The notes under the pieces were generated by a model that made no database searches, was not told where the DNA came from, and worked only from the letters and a program-made list of their open reading frames with translations. From positions 2,127,907 to 2,191,906 of the forward strand of contig VXAI01000115.1 in the NCBI GenBank assembly GCA_013399305.1: a stretch of 64,000 bases of DNA, written 5' to 3'. The DNA comes from Rostratula benghalensis (taxonomy: Eukaryota; Chordata; Aves; Charadriiformes; Rostratulidae). Below are positions 37,310 through 49,060 of the stretch, piece by piece; within the stretch, counting starts at the first letter, position 1, and the number at the start of each line of letters is the position of its first letter. A program made the position numbers and the translations under genes.

Positions 37310-39612
37310 GTAAGAAGGATAAAACAGTGCTAGAGCTCTTGAGATGTAACTGTGTAAAAGGGTATCTATAAGCCTTTTGTTGAATGATTGATAGATTTTC
37401 ATCACTGTCATTGCTTGATTTCTTTATCAGATGTACTTCTCATAGCTTAAAATGTTGGCATTAGAAGTTACTTTAAATCTCTAGTCAGGGTGGAGGAAGG
37501 AGGCTCAGACTTTATAACTTTCCTGTGTCTTAGTTTATGGCTTTTTTGTTTGTTTGTTTTAAAGGGCTTGTGGGGAAATTTTGAGTGTTGAACTGTGATG
37601 AAAATCCAGGTGCCATAATGAAAACCCGTGAAGAAAGATAATTTCAGCAGCAACTCTGCCTCTTTCTTGCCAGTGTATTTATGAATTGTATTGTTATGAT
37701 TTAGCAATCACCCTCATGCACGCAGCACAGTGCCAGAGACCAGAACGTAACCTTGAAGCTAAGAAAACAGCGACTGTGCATGCACACCATTGTGGTGTCT
37801 CTTAAAACGTAATATTGAGCAATGGTGTCATCGCTCTCCTCCTTCCCTTTGCTGTTACTGAGAAGTGAAGTGGCAGGAGAATGAGTGACAGAACAAGAAT
37901 TTTGAGTGCTTCCTTGGGCTGTGTGACAGACCGTGTGCCTGCTAGAGAAACTCCCTGCTGTTGCAAACTCTTGCCTAATCGGTAACAGCAGTGTTGCTAG
38001 GTTGATGGAGTGATGCAGGCACCGTCACTTGCTCGACATTAGTAGTTGTGAGAGTCTAGGCTTTAAAAAAATAAGTAGAAAATACTCATTTCTGTAACAA
38101 GATACGAAGCTTTTGTGAGGAGAAAGTGAGGAAGGACAAAGAACATATCTCAAGGAGTACACTTTTGGTGGAATAACTTAAGATTTCAAGCAAATACTAA
38201 TAAGAGGTCCACTAAGGTGACTGGGCAACAAAATAAGCAGCTTGAGTGTCCCTTGCCTTTGATTATCCATGTACAGGCTCCACAGAGAAAAAATTGGTAG
38301 CCCCAAGGACTCTTTTGTATTTGAGAAAAACTCCCTTGTGGAGGAGGGGACCGACAGGCAAAAACACCCCAAGTTCTGGAGCCTCCTTGCTCTGCTGCAA
38401 CCTGCCTGCTGAAGTGGAAAAATAGAAGCTCCCAATACCAGACTTTGTTCTGTCAGTAAAGGCAGTGGAGAGAATCTGTTCACATCATACTCTGACTAAA
38501 CAAAGTAATATTGCTGAAAAATAAAGGATAGAAAATACCTGTTAACTGTTTCCACAGGAGTTCTCAAAGCAGTGTTCTATAGACAGTTTCCAAGTGCCTC
38601 ATAGAGCTTCCTCCACCAGAAAGGAGACAGAAACCTGAGTGACCTTTCAGATCACAGCACCTTCTGGGGTGCTTTTAAGAATGTTACAGGCTTTTATAAT
38701 AATGTAAAGCCTCTTTGCATTTACTGTTGTTCTATGGATCTCACATGGCAGGAATTCATTTGTAGTCGTGTCTGATCAGTGTGAAAACTGGAAGTGTTGG
38801 TCAGAACTGACCATAAAGTTGTTTCAAAAATTAGAAGGAACTTATGCAAACTTCAAGCTCAGTCAGGCAGCACAGCTGGCAAAGTGAGGAAACGTAAGGA
38901 AGTGATTGTTTAACAAAGTATTGTTTCAAGCTTATAAAGCACACGCACATAGAACTTCCCAGGAGATTTTTCATTGGTTGTTTTTTCTGTAATCAAGAAC
39001 TGATGTACTGAATCGAATCAAAGGGTTGTTTTACCTGATTGTCTGTGCTTAGTGATAGCTAGCAAAAATGCTTAGGATAAAAGAGAAGACACATAGCAAG
39101 TACCGTGTGGTACATCACTTTCTTCTTTAAGAAATGCAGTACTTCTCCATTTTGTCCATTATTCTTTCCTTGTTTCTTATTTTATAGAACTTAAAGATGC
39201 TTTGCTTGCTTTCTTTTTCCAAATACAGTGAAGAGTGCTGCCTACATAACTTGTAATATTTCCTCTGAATTACTTCAGATAAAAGTCTTACTTGTGACCT
39301 TGAGGTAGCCTGTCTTTTCAGAGAAGAGTTGAATTTAACCCCCAGTATGCACACGCTTTTGGGTGGAAGCAGATGATGGCTGGTTTTTGCTTCCACTCAG
39401 TCGTCTTACTGTAGTCTCACATCTTCCGTAACTGTCATTTTCATGGCTCCATTGAATACACTTAAAAGAAATGGTGTTACAACTTACTATTTTTTAAATA
39501 TATAATTCAGAGAGAAGCTGTTAAACTAGTTGTCTGCTGAAAAATTCACTGTATATACTCACCTTTTTGATAGAAGATTGTGTAAGATGTTTGGGTTTTT
39601 TTTCCCTTGTAG
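37310..39612 (+). other. UXS1 intron 8
   Basis: This 2.3 kb intron has no recognised mobile element. The segment at about 37700-38050 is rich in mixed sequence with several CpG dinucleotides and could be a conserved non-coding element, but I cannot confirm this. Confidence 0.82.
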
Positions 39613-39734
39613 ATCCAGAAGTTCACCCTCAAAATGAGGATTACTGGGGCCATGTGAATCCAATAGGTCCAAGAGCCTGCTATGATGAAGGAAAACGGGT
39701 TGCAGAGACCATGTGCTATGCATACATGAAGCAG
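39613..39734 (+). CDS. UXS1: UXS1 exon 9, catalytic YxxxK
   Basis: The 122-base exon completes Asp208 and encodes residues 209-248. It contains [17 protein letters not shown] and then [10 protein letters not shown], which carries the SDR catalytic pair Tyr231 and Lys235. The tyrosine acts in proton transfer during oxidation of C4 of UDP-glucuronate and reduction of the keto intermediate. The acceptor is CCCTTGTAG and the donor is AG followed by GTATAA. All catalytic positions are present, so the enzyme should be active. Confidence 0.97.
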
Positions 39735-42700
39735 GTATAAACTTGCATCAGATTCAATTGCTGTTCTGAAATTATGAAGGCCAGATGTGTGGCAGAACTG
39801 GAATATGTGAATTTTGGAGTAGGAGGGCAAAAGAAAGTGTCTTGAGTTAGGAACATTCATACTGTAGCCACAAAGTCTGTTTTCCTTAATGGAAAAGTTT
39901 TATTGCTCCCATCAGTTGAGATTTTCAGATGAGCGGTGTTCTTCAGGAAACTGTGCTTTATTCTTACTGTATCTTTCGTATAAATTATTTTTTAGACAAA
40001 TTAAACTAAAATGACCTTACTAATTTGGGAGCCAGATAAGAGTTGTTTGAAGTTGGTCTTGTGCTTAGAAGTGCTTTTCTGAATAGAGCCATTACTGATA
40101 AATGTGGAATGCTTAATAAGCATAATTGAAATCAGAATATACAGTTAAAAATTAGGAAGTTCTTTAATGAGTACCCAGATAGTATGTATTTATGTAGATC
40201 TAAATACAGCCCTTAATGAAAGATATGAATACTCAGCTGCGTAATGCACTTTTTCATGCAAATAAAATAACCGGAGGACAAAAATGCAATTCAAAATATG
40301 TTTGTGAAATGATACGTGCCAGTTTCTGTGGGTTATGTAATCAACAAGCCAGAAACTCATCATCAACTTACCCATTATCAACTCTGTACCTGTTAGTGAA
40401 TCTTATTTAATTGCTGCCAGCTAGTCTCTGGGAAACCATTCAATTGGAAAATATGGCATACTAAATAAAATCGTATCACTGTTTGTTGATGTTTGCAGCC
40501 TTAATATACAAAGATATAAATCGAATGTATATTCTGTAGAATTTTAAAACTTTAAAGGATAAAATACTAAATGATTTAAAAAAGCTTAAAAACAGAACTA
40601 AACTTAAATGGTAAGATTTTAGGGACCGTATTTTAGTGCAGAGGTTGTAGTAATTTTCTCTTACCTCTTCTGCCAGACAGAGAAGGCAGAGGTTTGTGTC
40701 TCCTTTATTTTCTTTTAAATCATTTAAGGTCAAATACAGCACTACTGCTTCTGTTCCAGATGATGTCTTTTGTACTTCATTGTAGCAAAATATTCCTTGT
40801 GGAACTGTGTTCACAGTTGAAAATTGTAGTTTTGATGAGAAATTCTAGCGCTGTAGGATATTGAATTTTTTTGCAAGTTCGTGGTACACACTGCAGCATT
40901 AGAAGGGCAAGAATGTAGGTAATTTTGAAAATAATGGGCTGTATCTTAGGGCAACAGGATGAGTCATCATACTATCCCAGGGATTTGGTGCAGGATTTAC
41001 AAAGGATAGCAAAGTTTTGTAAAGTGGAACTGTGGTGCACACATACATGGAGTGAAAACTCATGATGCAAATGAGTTCTCTGTCCTAGGGGCAGCTCTGT
41101 GAGATATTTATTGTACTTTATCATGGGCCAAAGAAGTCTGCCTAAGCTTGTCCCACTTTGACATATATCCTGAAATGCTGTTGAGCTGTGGGGTTTTTTT
41201 GTTGGTTTGTTGTTGGGTTTTTTTTTTAAACAGTTGAAATGATAAGCTGTTATTAGCGGAGGAAACATTATCTTTTGTTAGTGGAAAGGTCTGGTTTCTG
41301 CTCTGAAAATAAGTATTGTGCTTTTAAGAGGGTTTTCAGATGGATGTGACCCAGCCCAAAACAATTGGATTTACAGGATTTCAAGCTAAAGTATTTCCAG
41401 AATCTTCTCAGCTGAAGTAAAAAGAAGAAACAAGCAAACTTATTTCTGCATTTTTCTTGTCATTTCCATAATCTTGCACATTGCCAGATACCCTAAATAC
41501 CTAATTGTGTTTCCAAAAAATATAAAATAAAAACTAACATTACATTATGCTACCAAGTAGACTGTTTGAATCAGAACATGATTCTAGTCAGAGATGACTC
41601 TTCATTCACAGTTGTCAGAATCCCTCAGCAGCCTGTCCTTCAACCAAGACCTTTTTGGTGCCATCTTTTCTGCTGGCAACATTGTTTTGTTTACTTATTT
41701 CGACCCTATAAATTAAGCATTTCTTGACTTTATTTCCTCTTTAGCACTGCTATCCTGGTCAAAGGGCAGAAGCAGCATTCCATAGTATATAAGCATCTGC
41801 TTGAAAGGCAAGGAGGCAAGCTAAGTATTTGCTGGAGAAATGCAGGGCTCAAAAATTCAACATGTGTCCATCTCACCCCATGTGAGGTACCTGAATATGT
41901 GGTTTGAGAGGGTATTTGCTATAGGCTTCTGGGTGTAGCTCTCCCTCCATAAATTATGTGGGAGCATAGGTCAGCCATGCTCCTCAGTCTGAGTAGAATT
42001 ACCTTCTTCTGGAACTTTTTTCAAGCCACAGGAACCTGTAGTTCCTTGCCCTGGTCATCTGGGGACTGAGATGCATCCTCTGATTCAGACTTCTTCGGAA
42101 TTGCCTTCTCTTCAGCTCTTTTTCAGTGTTTGTTAGTACTCTCCTGGAAAGCCTTTTTCTGTTCACTCAGTTGCCTTAACAAGATGTAAGCAGAGTTTTG
42201 AAACTCTTATAATAACAGTCGGTTGATCTGTTTGCTGTCTCCAGTCTGCACTCTTTTCTTTGTTACTGTTCTGCCTGTCCTTCCCAAGTGCTTTTTTGCA
42301 TAAACTTTGCATACATGTGTGGGACTTGCTATAGCCATGGTACGATTGCACAGCTAGAAATTTTTCTTTTCCACAGAACTTCTGTTGTATTAGATAAGGG
42401 AATAACCACTTTTCCAAAATGAATGCATTTTCCAAATGCAAGTAAGGTCTTCCTGGCCATGCATAGGCACAGAAAATGTACAGGTGTGGGGGGTATAAAC
42501 AGATGGGAGGGGAGATACAGCACAGAGTACTGCAATGTGAATTTTGTGCTTTGTTCAGTAGTTTCCCTTCAGTATGCATTTAACTTTTCAAAAAATTGCC
42601 ATTGGAATTACAGAGCTACCTGGAAATCCAAATATTCCTATACAATCCAACTCCGGCTTAATTTAAATACTAGTCAGAATCTGACATTTCCTTCATGGCA

Positions 42701-45700
42701 GGAATCTGTAACATTTGTTGTTATGTTGTGAATACAAATACACAGCATTTTAAATGCTTAGCATATTCAGGGCACTAGATTTAATTTCTCCTCCTATACC
42801 ACTGATCTGCAAGGAAATTCTCCAGAGTTGAAGCAACACTTCATGTCACCATGTGATGTTGGCAGGGAAATTTTACATCTTCGACATTATTCATCCTTAT
42901 TTTTTCATAGCAGCTGTGTGACTCTGCAAGCTTTAGTGGTGGCAAGTGGGGTTTAGTTGTACGTGATGTGATAATTTTCAAGTTACCTTAGAATAGCTTA
43001 GATCTTCAAAGTCATAAGAATTCCATTGGATGACTTTCTAAACATACAGGAGTGAATTGAGTTATGACAGTAAAATACAAAGTATAACCTACTTTAAGTG
43101 GAAAAATTATTGTGCTATGCATTACAGAATATTCTATAACCAGAAGGCTTGAGGTACCAAAAATTCCTAATAGGTAACAGAAGAAAGGAGAGACATGTTA
43201 GAGATGAATATTATTACATTAATGTGAGAGAATAACATGTGCAAACTGATGTTGAAATCACTTAAATATAGAAGTGCATCGCAATTGCAACATGAGGCTG
43301 ATTTTCTGTTTTATATTGAGTTGTACATTCCTCTGATCTTTAATTCACAAATTAAGTTGGCTTCAGTAACCATAAAAAATCCTAATGCAAAATGTAGGGC
43401 TAATGAAAACTTGATTGAATTGTGACTGAGAAGGCATTGAATAGTGAATAACCAGGTAGTTCTTGAGTATTATTGAGTAATTAGATAAAAAACAAATGGC
43501 TGTGTTGAATTGAAGCAGTTTGCTTTAATGTCTTTTGGGAGTTTATCCTGTATTCTCTAATTATTGCTCCTTGTTTTCTTGATATTCAATATAAATTATT
43601 TTTAAGCATGCAACATGTTTTTAGTGTTGCCACATGAAGTTTGCTAGCAGTTTTTAAGGAAAGAAGCAGACTTGATGCTTTTTGGGGAAGAATGGAATCG
43701 AATTATTTGTGATTCTGACAGCACAGGGGGAGAAGAGGAAGCACTGCATCTCCTCAGGGTAATAGTAAAATGCCCAGACAACAGTCCTTTAATGGACACA
43801 GACAGTTGGAGGTGTGCCAGGCCAAAGTTAAATTGTAGTGGTAAGAGCTATCATGGATCACCTTAGCTTTTTAGAAGCCATCCATGCAGAGAAGTTTTTC
43901 ATCCAGGAACATTGGTGAGGCAAAGGTTGGAGGGGGGGAGTCTGTAAGATGCTACAGCCACCTAGGGCACCCCTGAAGTGCATGTGTCAACACAGTAGCT
44001 GGGGTCCCATCTGAGTTATTATATACCAAGTCAGTGAAATTCACAAAGAAAAGAAAAAAAAATCATCTGCAATTCCTTTCCTTTGCAAGGTCTGAGAGGT
44101 CACACATTCACAATTATATTAATATTCTCAATAAATGCACCAGTTAGGTTGAAAAGTTCAAGTACTGTTTGTGGTCAGTGGCTTTTATCTTCTTGCTCCA
44201 CTTCTGAAGAAGAAACAGTGCTGCTTTCAGCTGTTGCAACTGCATGGTTCACAAACAGGCTCTTATACTTTGGGAAAGAGAAACCACAGGTAAAGATCCT
44301 TCCCCATAGCTGAATAAAGTTAAGTCCTGCAAACTGTAATAATTTAGAAGTCAAATAATGATAAGCCTTTGAAACTGGCTTGTTCCAGGTAGCCTTATAC
44401 AGTCCTGATAGTCCTGCTGTTTCCTAAAACCTGCTGGTACGTGTTCCCTGCACTGTTGGATTGATGGATGTGCACATTTTCTAATGGCTTGTTAGAGCTG
44501 TCTGTAGTAGGGTTTTTTGCTGTGCAGGAGCTTGCACATGTACCAAAACATTGTGTTTGGTCATGTACAAATGCAGAAGTGGCATATAGTTGTCCAAAGC
44601 TCTCTCTTGCTGACATACAGTTGCAGGAAGTGAGGTGAAAAGGGGAGAAGAGCAGTGCAGTAACAGCTTTATAAAAATTGAACCTGTTGTTTCACTGAGA
44701 CATTAGTGAGACATTACAGACATTCTCTCTGTAAGTGGAGAGTTTCATTATGTAAGTGTCTGTTTCTAAATTGTGTTCTTTTGTCTGAATTGTCAGAACT
44801 TCATGATATCAATATAGGGCAGATATAATAGGATGCTTTTTTCTGACAGTGGAGCAACACTTTTTCCAACTTAGATAAAAATAAAGCAGGAAAAAACTGC
44901 CAGGTCTTCTGGACCATATTTAGACACAATGGTTTTGCTAAAGCTCTAGTATCTTTACTGTTTCTGCATGGTCTATGCTGTTAACAATTGCAAAATAACC
45001 TTGTACCATAGACCAGGTTAGAAGGCTGTATTTCAACGTTTATCAAAGCCATGGACTAAAAATACACAAGCAGTTTTCCAAGAAAAGTCTCAATACTTTC
45101 CATAGTTTCTGTGCTCTAGTTTTGAGGTTTTTATTTCTGTGCTCTACAATATCCCATCTTCTGATTTCCCTCAGGTAACTGGAGAACTTAGTTCTTTGGT
45201 TTTAGTATTGCTGCACTGTTGTGCAGATTGAATTTTGGGGTCCTGAAGATTTTAAACTTTATTTGGAAATAGATTCACTTCAGTAAGTTGTCAGTTTTGA
45301 ATAAAAATATACCCAAGCAGCATTCATCTTTTGATGGAAAGTATGCGTTGTTTCTGATGGTCTTTTCATTTTGGTACACTGTGGTTACAGTTCAGGGTTT
45401 TGGGAAGAATTTTGAGAGTTAGTTAATGATCTCCAAAACACATGGGAAAAAAATGTGAATCTGTAAGAAAGTGACTAATAAAGCAAGGGATGCAGGCAAC
45501 TGGGTTAGTAATTTTAGCTGACACATTGATGAAGGCTTGTATCAGTTCACAGTTATGCTCATGCAACTGTCTGGGCCTTCCCTGGCAAATTTTCTCAATC
45601 CAGTTGTCTGCTGGAGAGCAGACAGTCACAGCTTTCCCTTTCCTGGTTTTGTATGCAAGGAAGTCACTGTTCAGATAGATACACAGACTTTAAAAAGAAA

Positions 45701-45893
45701 GAAGCACTGTTAATGAGTAAGAGACGCTTGTCTGATATCCCTACAAATTACAGCCATGACACATGTTCAAGTTGTTTCAGTTAAGAAGACCTCTTGACAT
45801 TTGAGTTGTATTCTATAGTGATTGATTTTCTGAGACAGTCAACACAAGAAGGTATCTTTTTTTCAAAAGGCTCATAAAATTTATTTTTAAATT

Positions 45894-45949
45894 AAGGTGT
45901 TATCCTTGATACACCTTGATACTTTATCAAGGTGTTATCCTTGATACTT
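45894..45949. repeat. 35-base-period tandem duplication (partial second copy)
   Basis: AAGGTGTTATCCTTGATAC occurs at 45894 and again at 45929. Between them lies ACCTTGATACTTTATC, which itself shares the CCTTGATAC core. The result is three copies of that core within about 50 bases. Confidence 0.9.
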
Positions 45950-47855
45950 TCTGGAGCAGGAATCTTTAGAACTAAGTGGCAAAGACTCACACTGAAGACC
46001 ATGGACAAGTTTGTTTTGCAGGGGAGACTAGATAACAAACACTGTTTTCTGACTGACAGCTATAGAATAGTCTGACTTTTTATTCAGAGGAGGTATCTGT
46101 GTGAGCCATAACAATCTTTTGTGCATCTTTTCCATCTTCCCTCTCCTTCTGTACAGGCACGGTCTGTGTGAACATGTCCATACTGGTAAATAATAGAGTG
46201 AGCTGAAGTGTTTTCATAGTCCACAATGCTGCATTTTATTACCTTGTTCCCAGGCTCTTTTTTTAGATTGTTCAAGGAACTTTCTCTCTGAATGATCTGG
46301 TATAGGAAGTCATAGTCTTAAACCAGGAGGGCAGAAGCCAGTCGATCACATCTGATCTTGGCATCAGGGATTAGTCTCAAACATTCTTTTGTGAGCAAGA
46401 TAAAAATGGGCCAAAGAAGTTTTTCTGCTTTCTGATGGTTATAAAATATTGTATGTGACTTGATGGCACGAATCTGGGGAAGTAATTTGCTTTCCTAGTG
46501 GGAATACAGTGGAGGTAGTCATCATCATTAACGTGCTGTTGTTGATATTCAGAGTAACAGGTCATATGTAAAAGCATGCCATAGGCAGTTAGTCTAGAAA
46601 GGAGTAGACTTACTCAACCTGCAAAAAGGATCACTTCAAAAGAGTTGTTAATGAAATGAAGAAAGGAAATTTACAGCAATTTTTAAATTACTGGCTCCAA
46701 AATATCTTTATCTGTGGAAGTCTCGTTTGAGAAGATAGATCCCAGTTACAGAGTCACAAATGAAAATTCAGCTGAACAGAAACAGATTTTTCAAAGCAGT
46801 AGGCTGCAGAGGAAGGCTTTGCTACATGACACTATTAATAAAAAGTTACTCATTTTACAAGGCAACTTTGCTGTGTGAGGAGGAGAATAAATAGAAGGGA
46901 GAAGAAATACTGGATTCACTGTGACTATGAGTAAGTTTCTACAGAGAATGTGTTTTCTTTTCTAGATCTCATGCTCATTTCCAGCCAATGCTGGAAAACA
47001 AGGCTGCTGCTGCTGTAGCTTCTGTAGTACAAGAGAGGCTTTTTGGTCAGCATTGTTTAATGAGCTATTTTTACCTCAAGTACTAGCTTCTACTTGTTAT
47101 TAATGCCAGTCTCGGCAAAGCCCACATGAAATATAATCCCTCCTTGATGGAGATAGTGTCCTTTTTAAGGTAGAGTTCTGGGCAAAATGAAAGAATGAGA
47201 AACTCTGTCATGGAGTATGTATTTCCAGATACATTAAAGGCATTGGGAATGGCTCTGTAATAAGCTGCTGGAAGTGTGTTTGACATGTTACACTGCTGTG
47301 CTTTTGAAGCTAACAGGAAATAAAGAATATCTTCTCAGCCAATGCATTTTGCATGGGAAGGGACTTCTGCTCCTTCCAAGGTCTCTCAACAGGGTCAGGT
47401 GGCTGTTGTGAGGTTACCTTTTTTTGGCTCAGTTGATGCAACCTTGTTGTAGGTTTTGCTGTGGCTCAATAGTTACCTCCCTGGTTACTGTTAGCTTACA
47501 ATTTAGTTGCCAATGTAAACATATGGTCATGGCAACTGAAACCTTACCTACAGTTAAACAGAACTGGATGTTGTTTGGCCTTCTCCATACTAGGAAGTGT
47601 TGGGCTTTACCTATAGTACTTGGTCTTTCCCATTTCTCCACACCAAGTAATTGCTAGTATTAAGCGTCCTTTTTGCCTCTCTCTCTTGTAAAAAGCTAAT
47701 GCTAGTGCTTTCCCAAAACGTCTTTGAAGATTCATTTGTTCATGAATCGCTTGGAGACTCAAGAAGGAAGATCTGATTTTCCTGCAAGTTTCTCTTGTAC
47801 TTGAAGTTACATTTTATTTCCAACAAAAATGTGTTTCCAAGTGTCTCCTGAGTGA

Positions 47856-47895
47856 AGTGTGTGTGAACCAATAATACATTTCTTTCACACACACT
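47856..47895. repeat. 12-base perfect inverted repeat
   Basis: AGTGTGTGTGAA at 47856-47867 is the exact complement of TTCACACACACT at 47884-47895, with a 16-base loop. It could fold as a hairpin in the transcript. The arms are GT/CA simple sequence, which lowers its significance. Confidence 0.9.
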
Positions 47896-48940
47896 CATCT
47901 TTTAAGAAAGTGGCAAGCGTTGGTCTAAGCCTTAGTGAAAAGCATTGAAAATACAAGATGTTCCATGCATCCTCTGAAGGAATAACTGAATGTTTGGTGT
48001 TTGCAACTCCAGAACGTTGTGCTTGTGACTTCAGTTGAATGAGCAGCACAAAGTTTACGTCAGACTACAAGTGCTTCCTGTGACAGATACAAAGGGGGCT
48101 TTTTCTGGAAGGGAGGAGGACCAGGGAGTATGAGGAGGGTGCATAGGCCTGAGCTGAAGTTGACACCTTCCTCCCTGCCGTGTGGCTGTCACTCTCACAT
48201 GGTGGCATCTACCTGTTTATAGCATACCACGTGGCTCTGAAATCCTCCTTTTAAGCTTTATTATGAAATTTGGGTTGTCCACATGACTAAGTGCCAATAA
48301 ACAGAAAATACCCAGGGAGAGATTACTTCAGACTGCAGTCTCCCAGTGTTAAAAAAGTTTTGTCCAGTTTCCAATTTCAAATAGTTGTTGCATTTTGCGT
48401 TGAAGATTTGCAAAATATCTGGCAGAAAGGACTTCTGGGAATGATAGGAACATTCCTTGAAAAAAAACTAAGCCATCGAGGAGACCTGTGTTTTAATACA
48501 TGCATTCACACCGCCTAGTAAGTAGCAGGGAGCTAAGAAACATTGTGGCTACAGTTACAAAGGCACTTACTTTGTAACATTGGTAAAGATACTTATCTGA
48601 AGTGTTGAACTTTTCTAATCTTTGGAAATGCTACCTTGGGTACTGTATCTGGTGATTCCCAGGTGAAATAAGCTGTTGGAAGGGTACTATTGAAAAATCT
48701 TTTAAGTTTTTGGTTGAAGAAAATGTGTGTGCTGAAATCATCAGCTGTTTGCATTACGAATACTGAGAACTAGCGTAAATTACCTTGCTCTACACACTAC
48801 ATGGTGAGAAAACAACTCTTGTTAAAGCTGTAAGAGGGATTCTTAAGAAAGCTTTTGTACAGGGGAGAGTTAATTTGCATTTTTAGGAAGAAAGCTACTG
48901 TTACTAAGGTAGTAACAGTTCTTTTTTTTGTTGCCTACAG

Positions 48941-49060
48941 GAAGGAGTTGAAGTGAGGGTTGCCAGAATATTCAACACCTTTGGTCCTCGAATGCATATG
49001 AATGATGGTCGAGTTGTCAGTAATTTCATCCTACAAGCTCTCCAAGGAGAGCCACTCACA
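48941..49060 (+). CDS. UXS1: UXS1 exon 10
   Basis: The 120-base exon (phase 0 at both ends) encodes residues 249-288. It includes [24 protein letters not shown]. The RIFNTFGPR block is characteristic of this decarboxylase/epimerase group. Arg272 lies in the loop that contacts the UDP-sugar carboxylate in the human enzyme, as I recall. The acceptor is TTGCCTACAG after a T-rich tract. The donor is CA followed by GTAAGT. Confidence 0.97.

Larger units (their letters stand above)
39735..48940 (+). other. UXS1 intron 9
   Basis: At 9.2 kb this is the longest complete intron in the window, yet no CR1 is recognisable in it. It holds a GT-rich stretch at about 41190-41230, a 35-base imperfect tandem duplication at 45894-45949 and a 12-base perfect inverted repeat at 47856-47895. 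The rest is unique AT-rich sequence with no supported exon. Confidence 0.83.
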
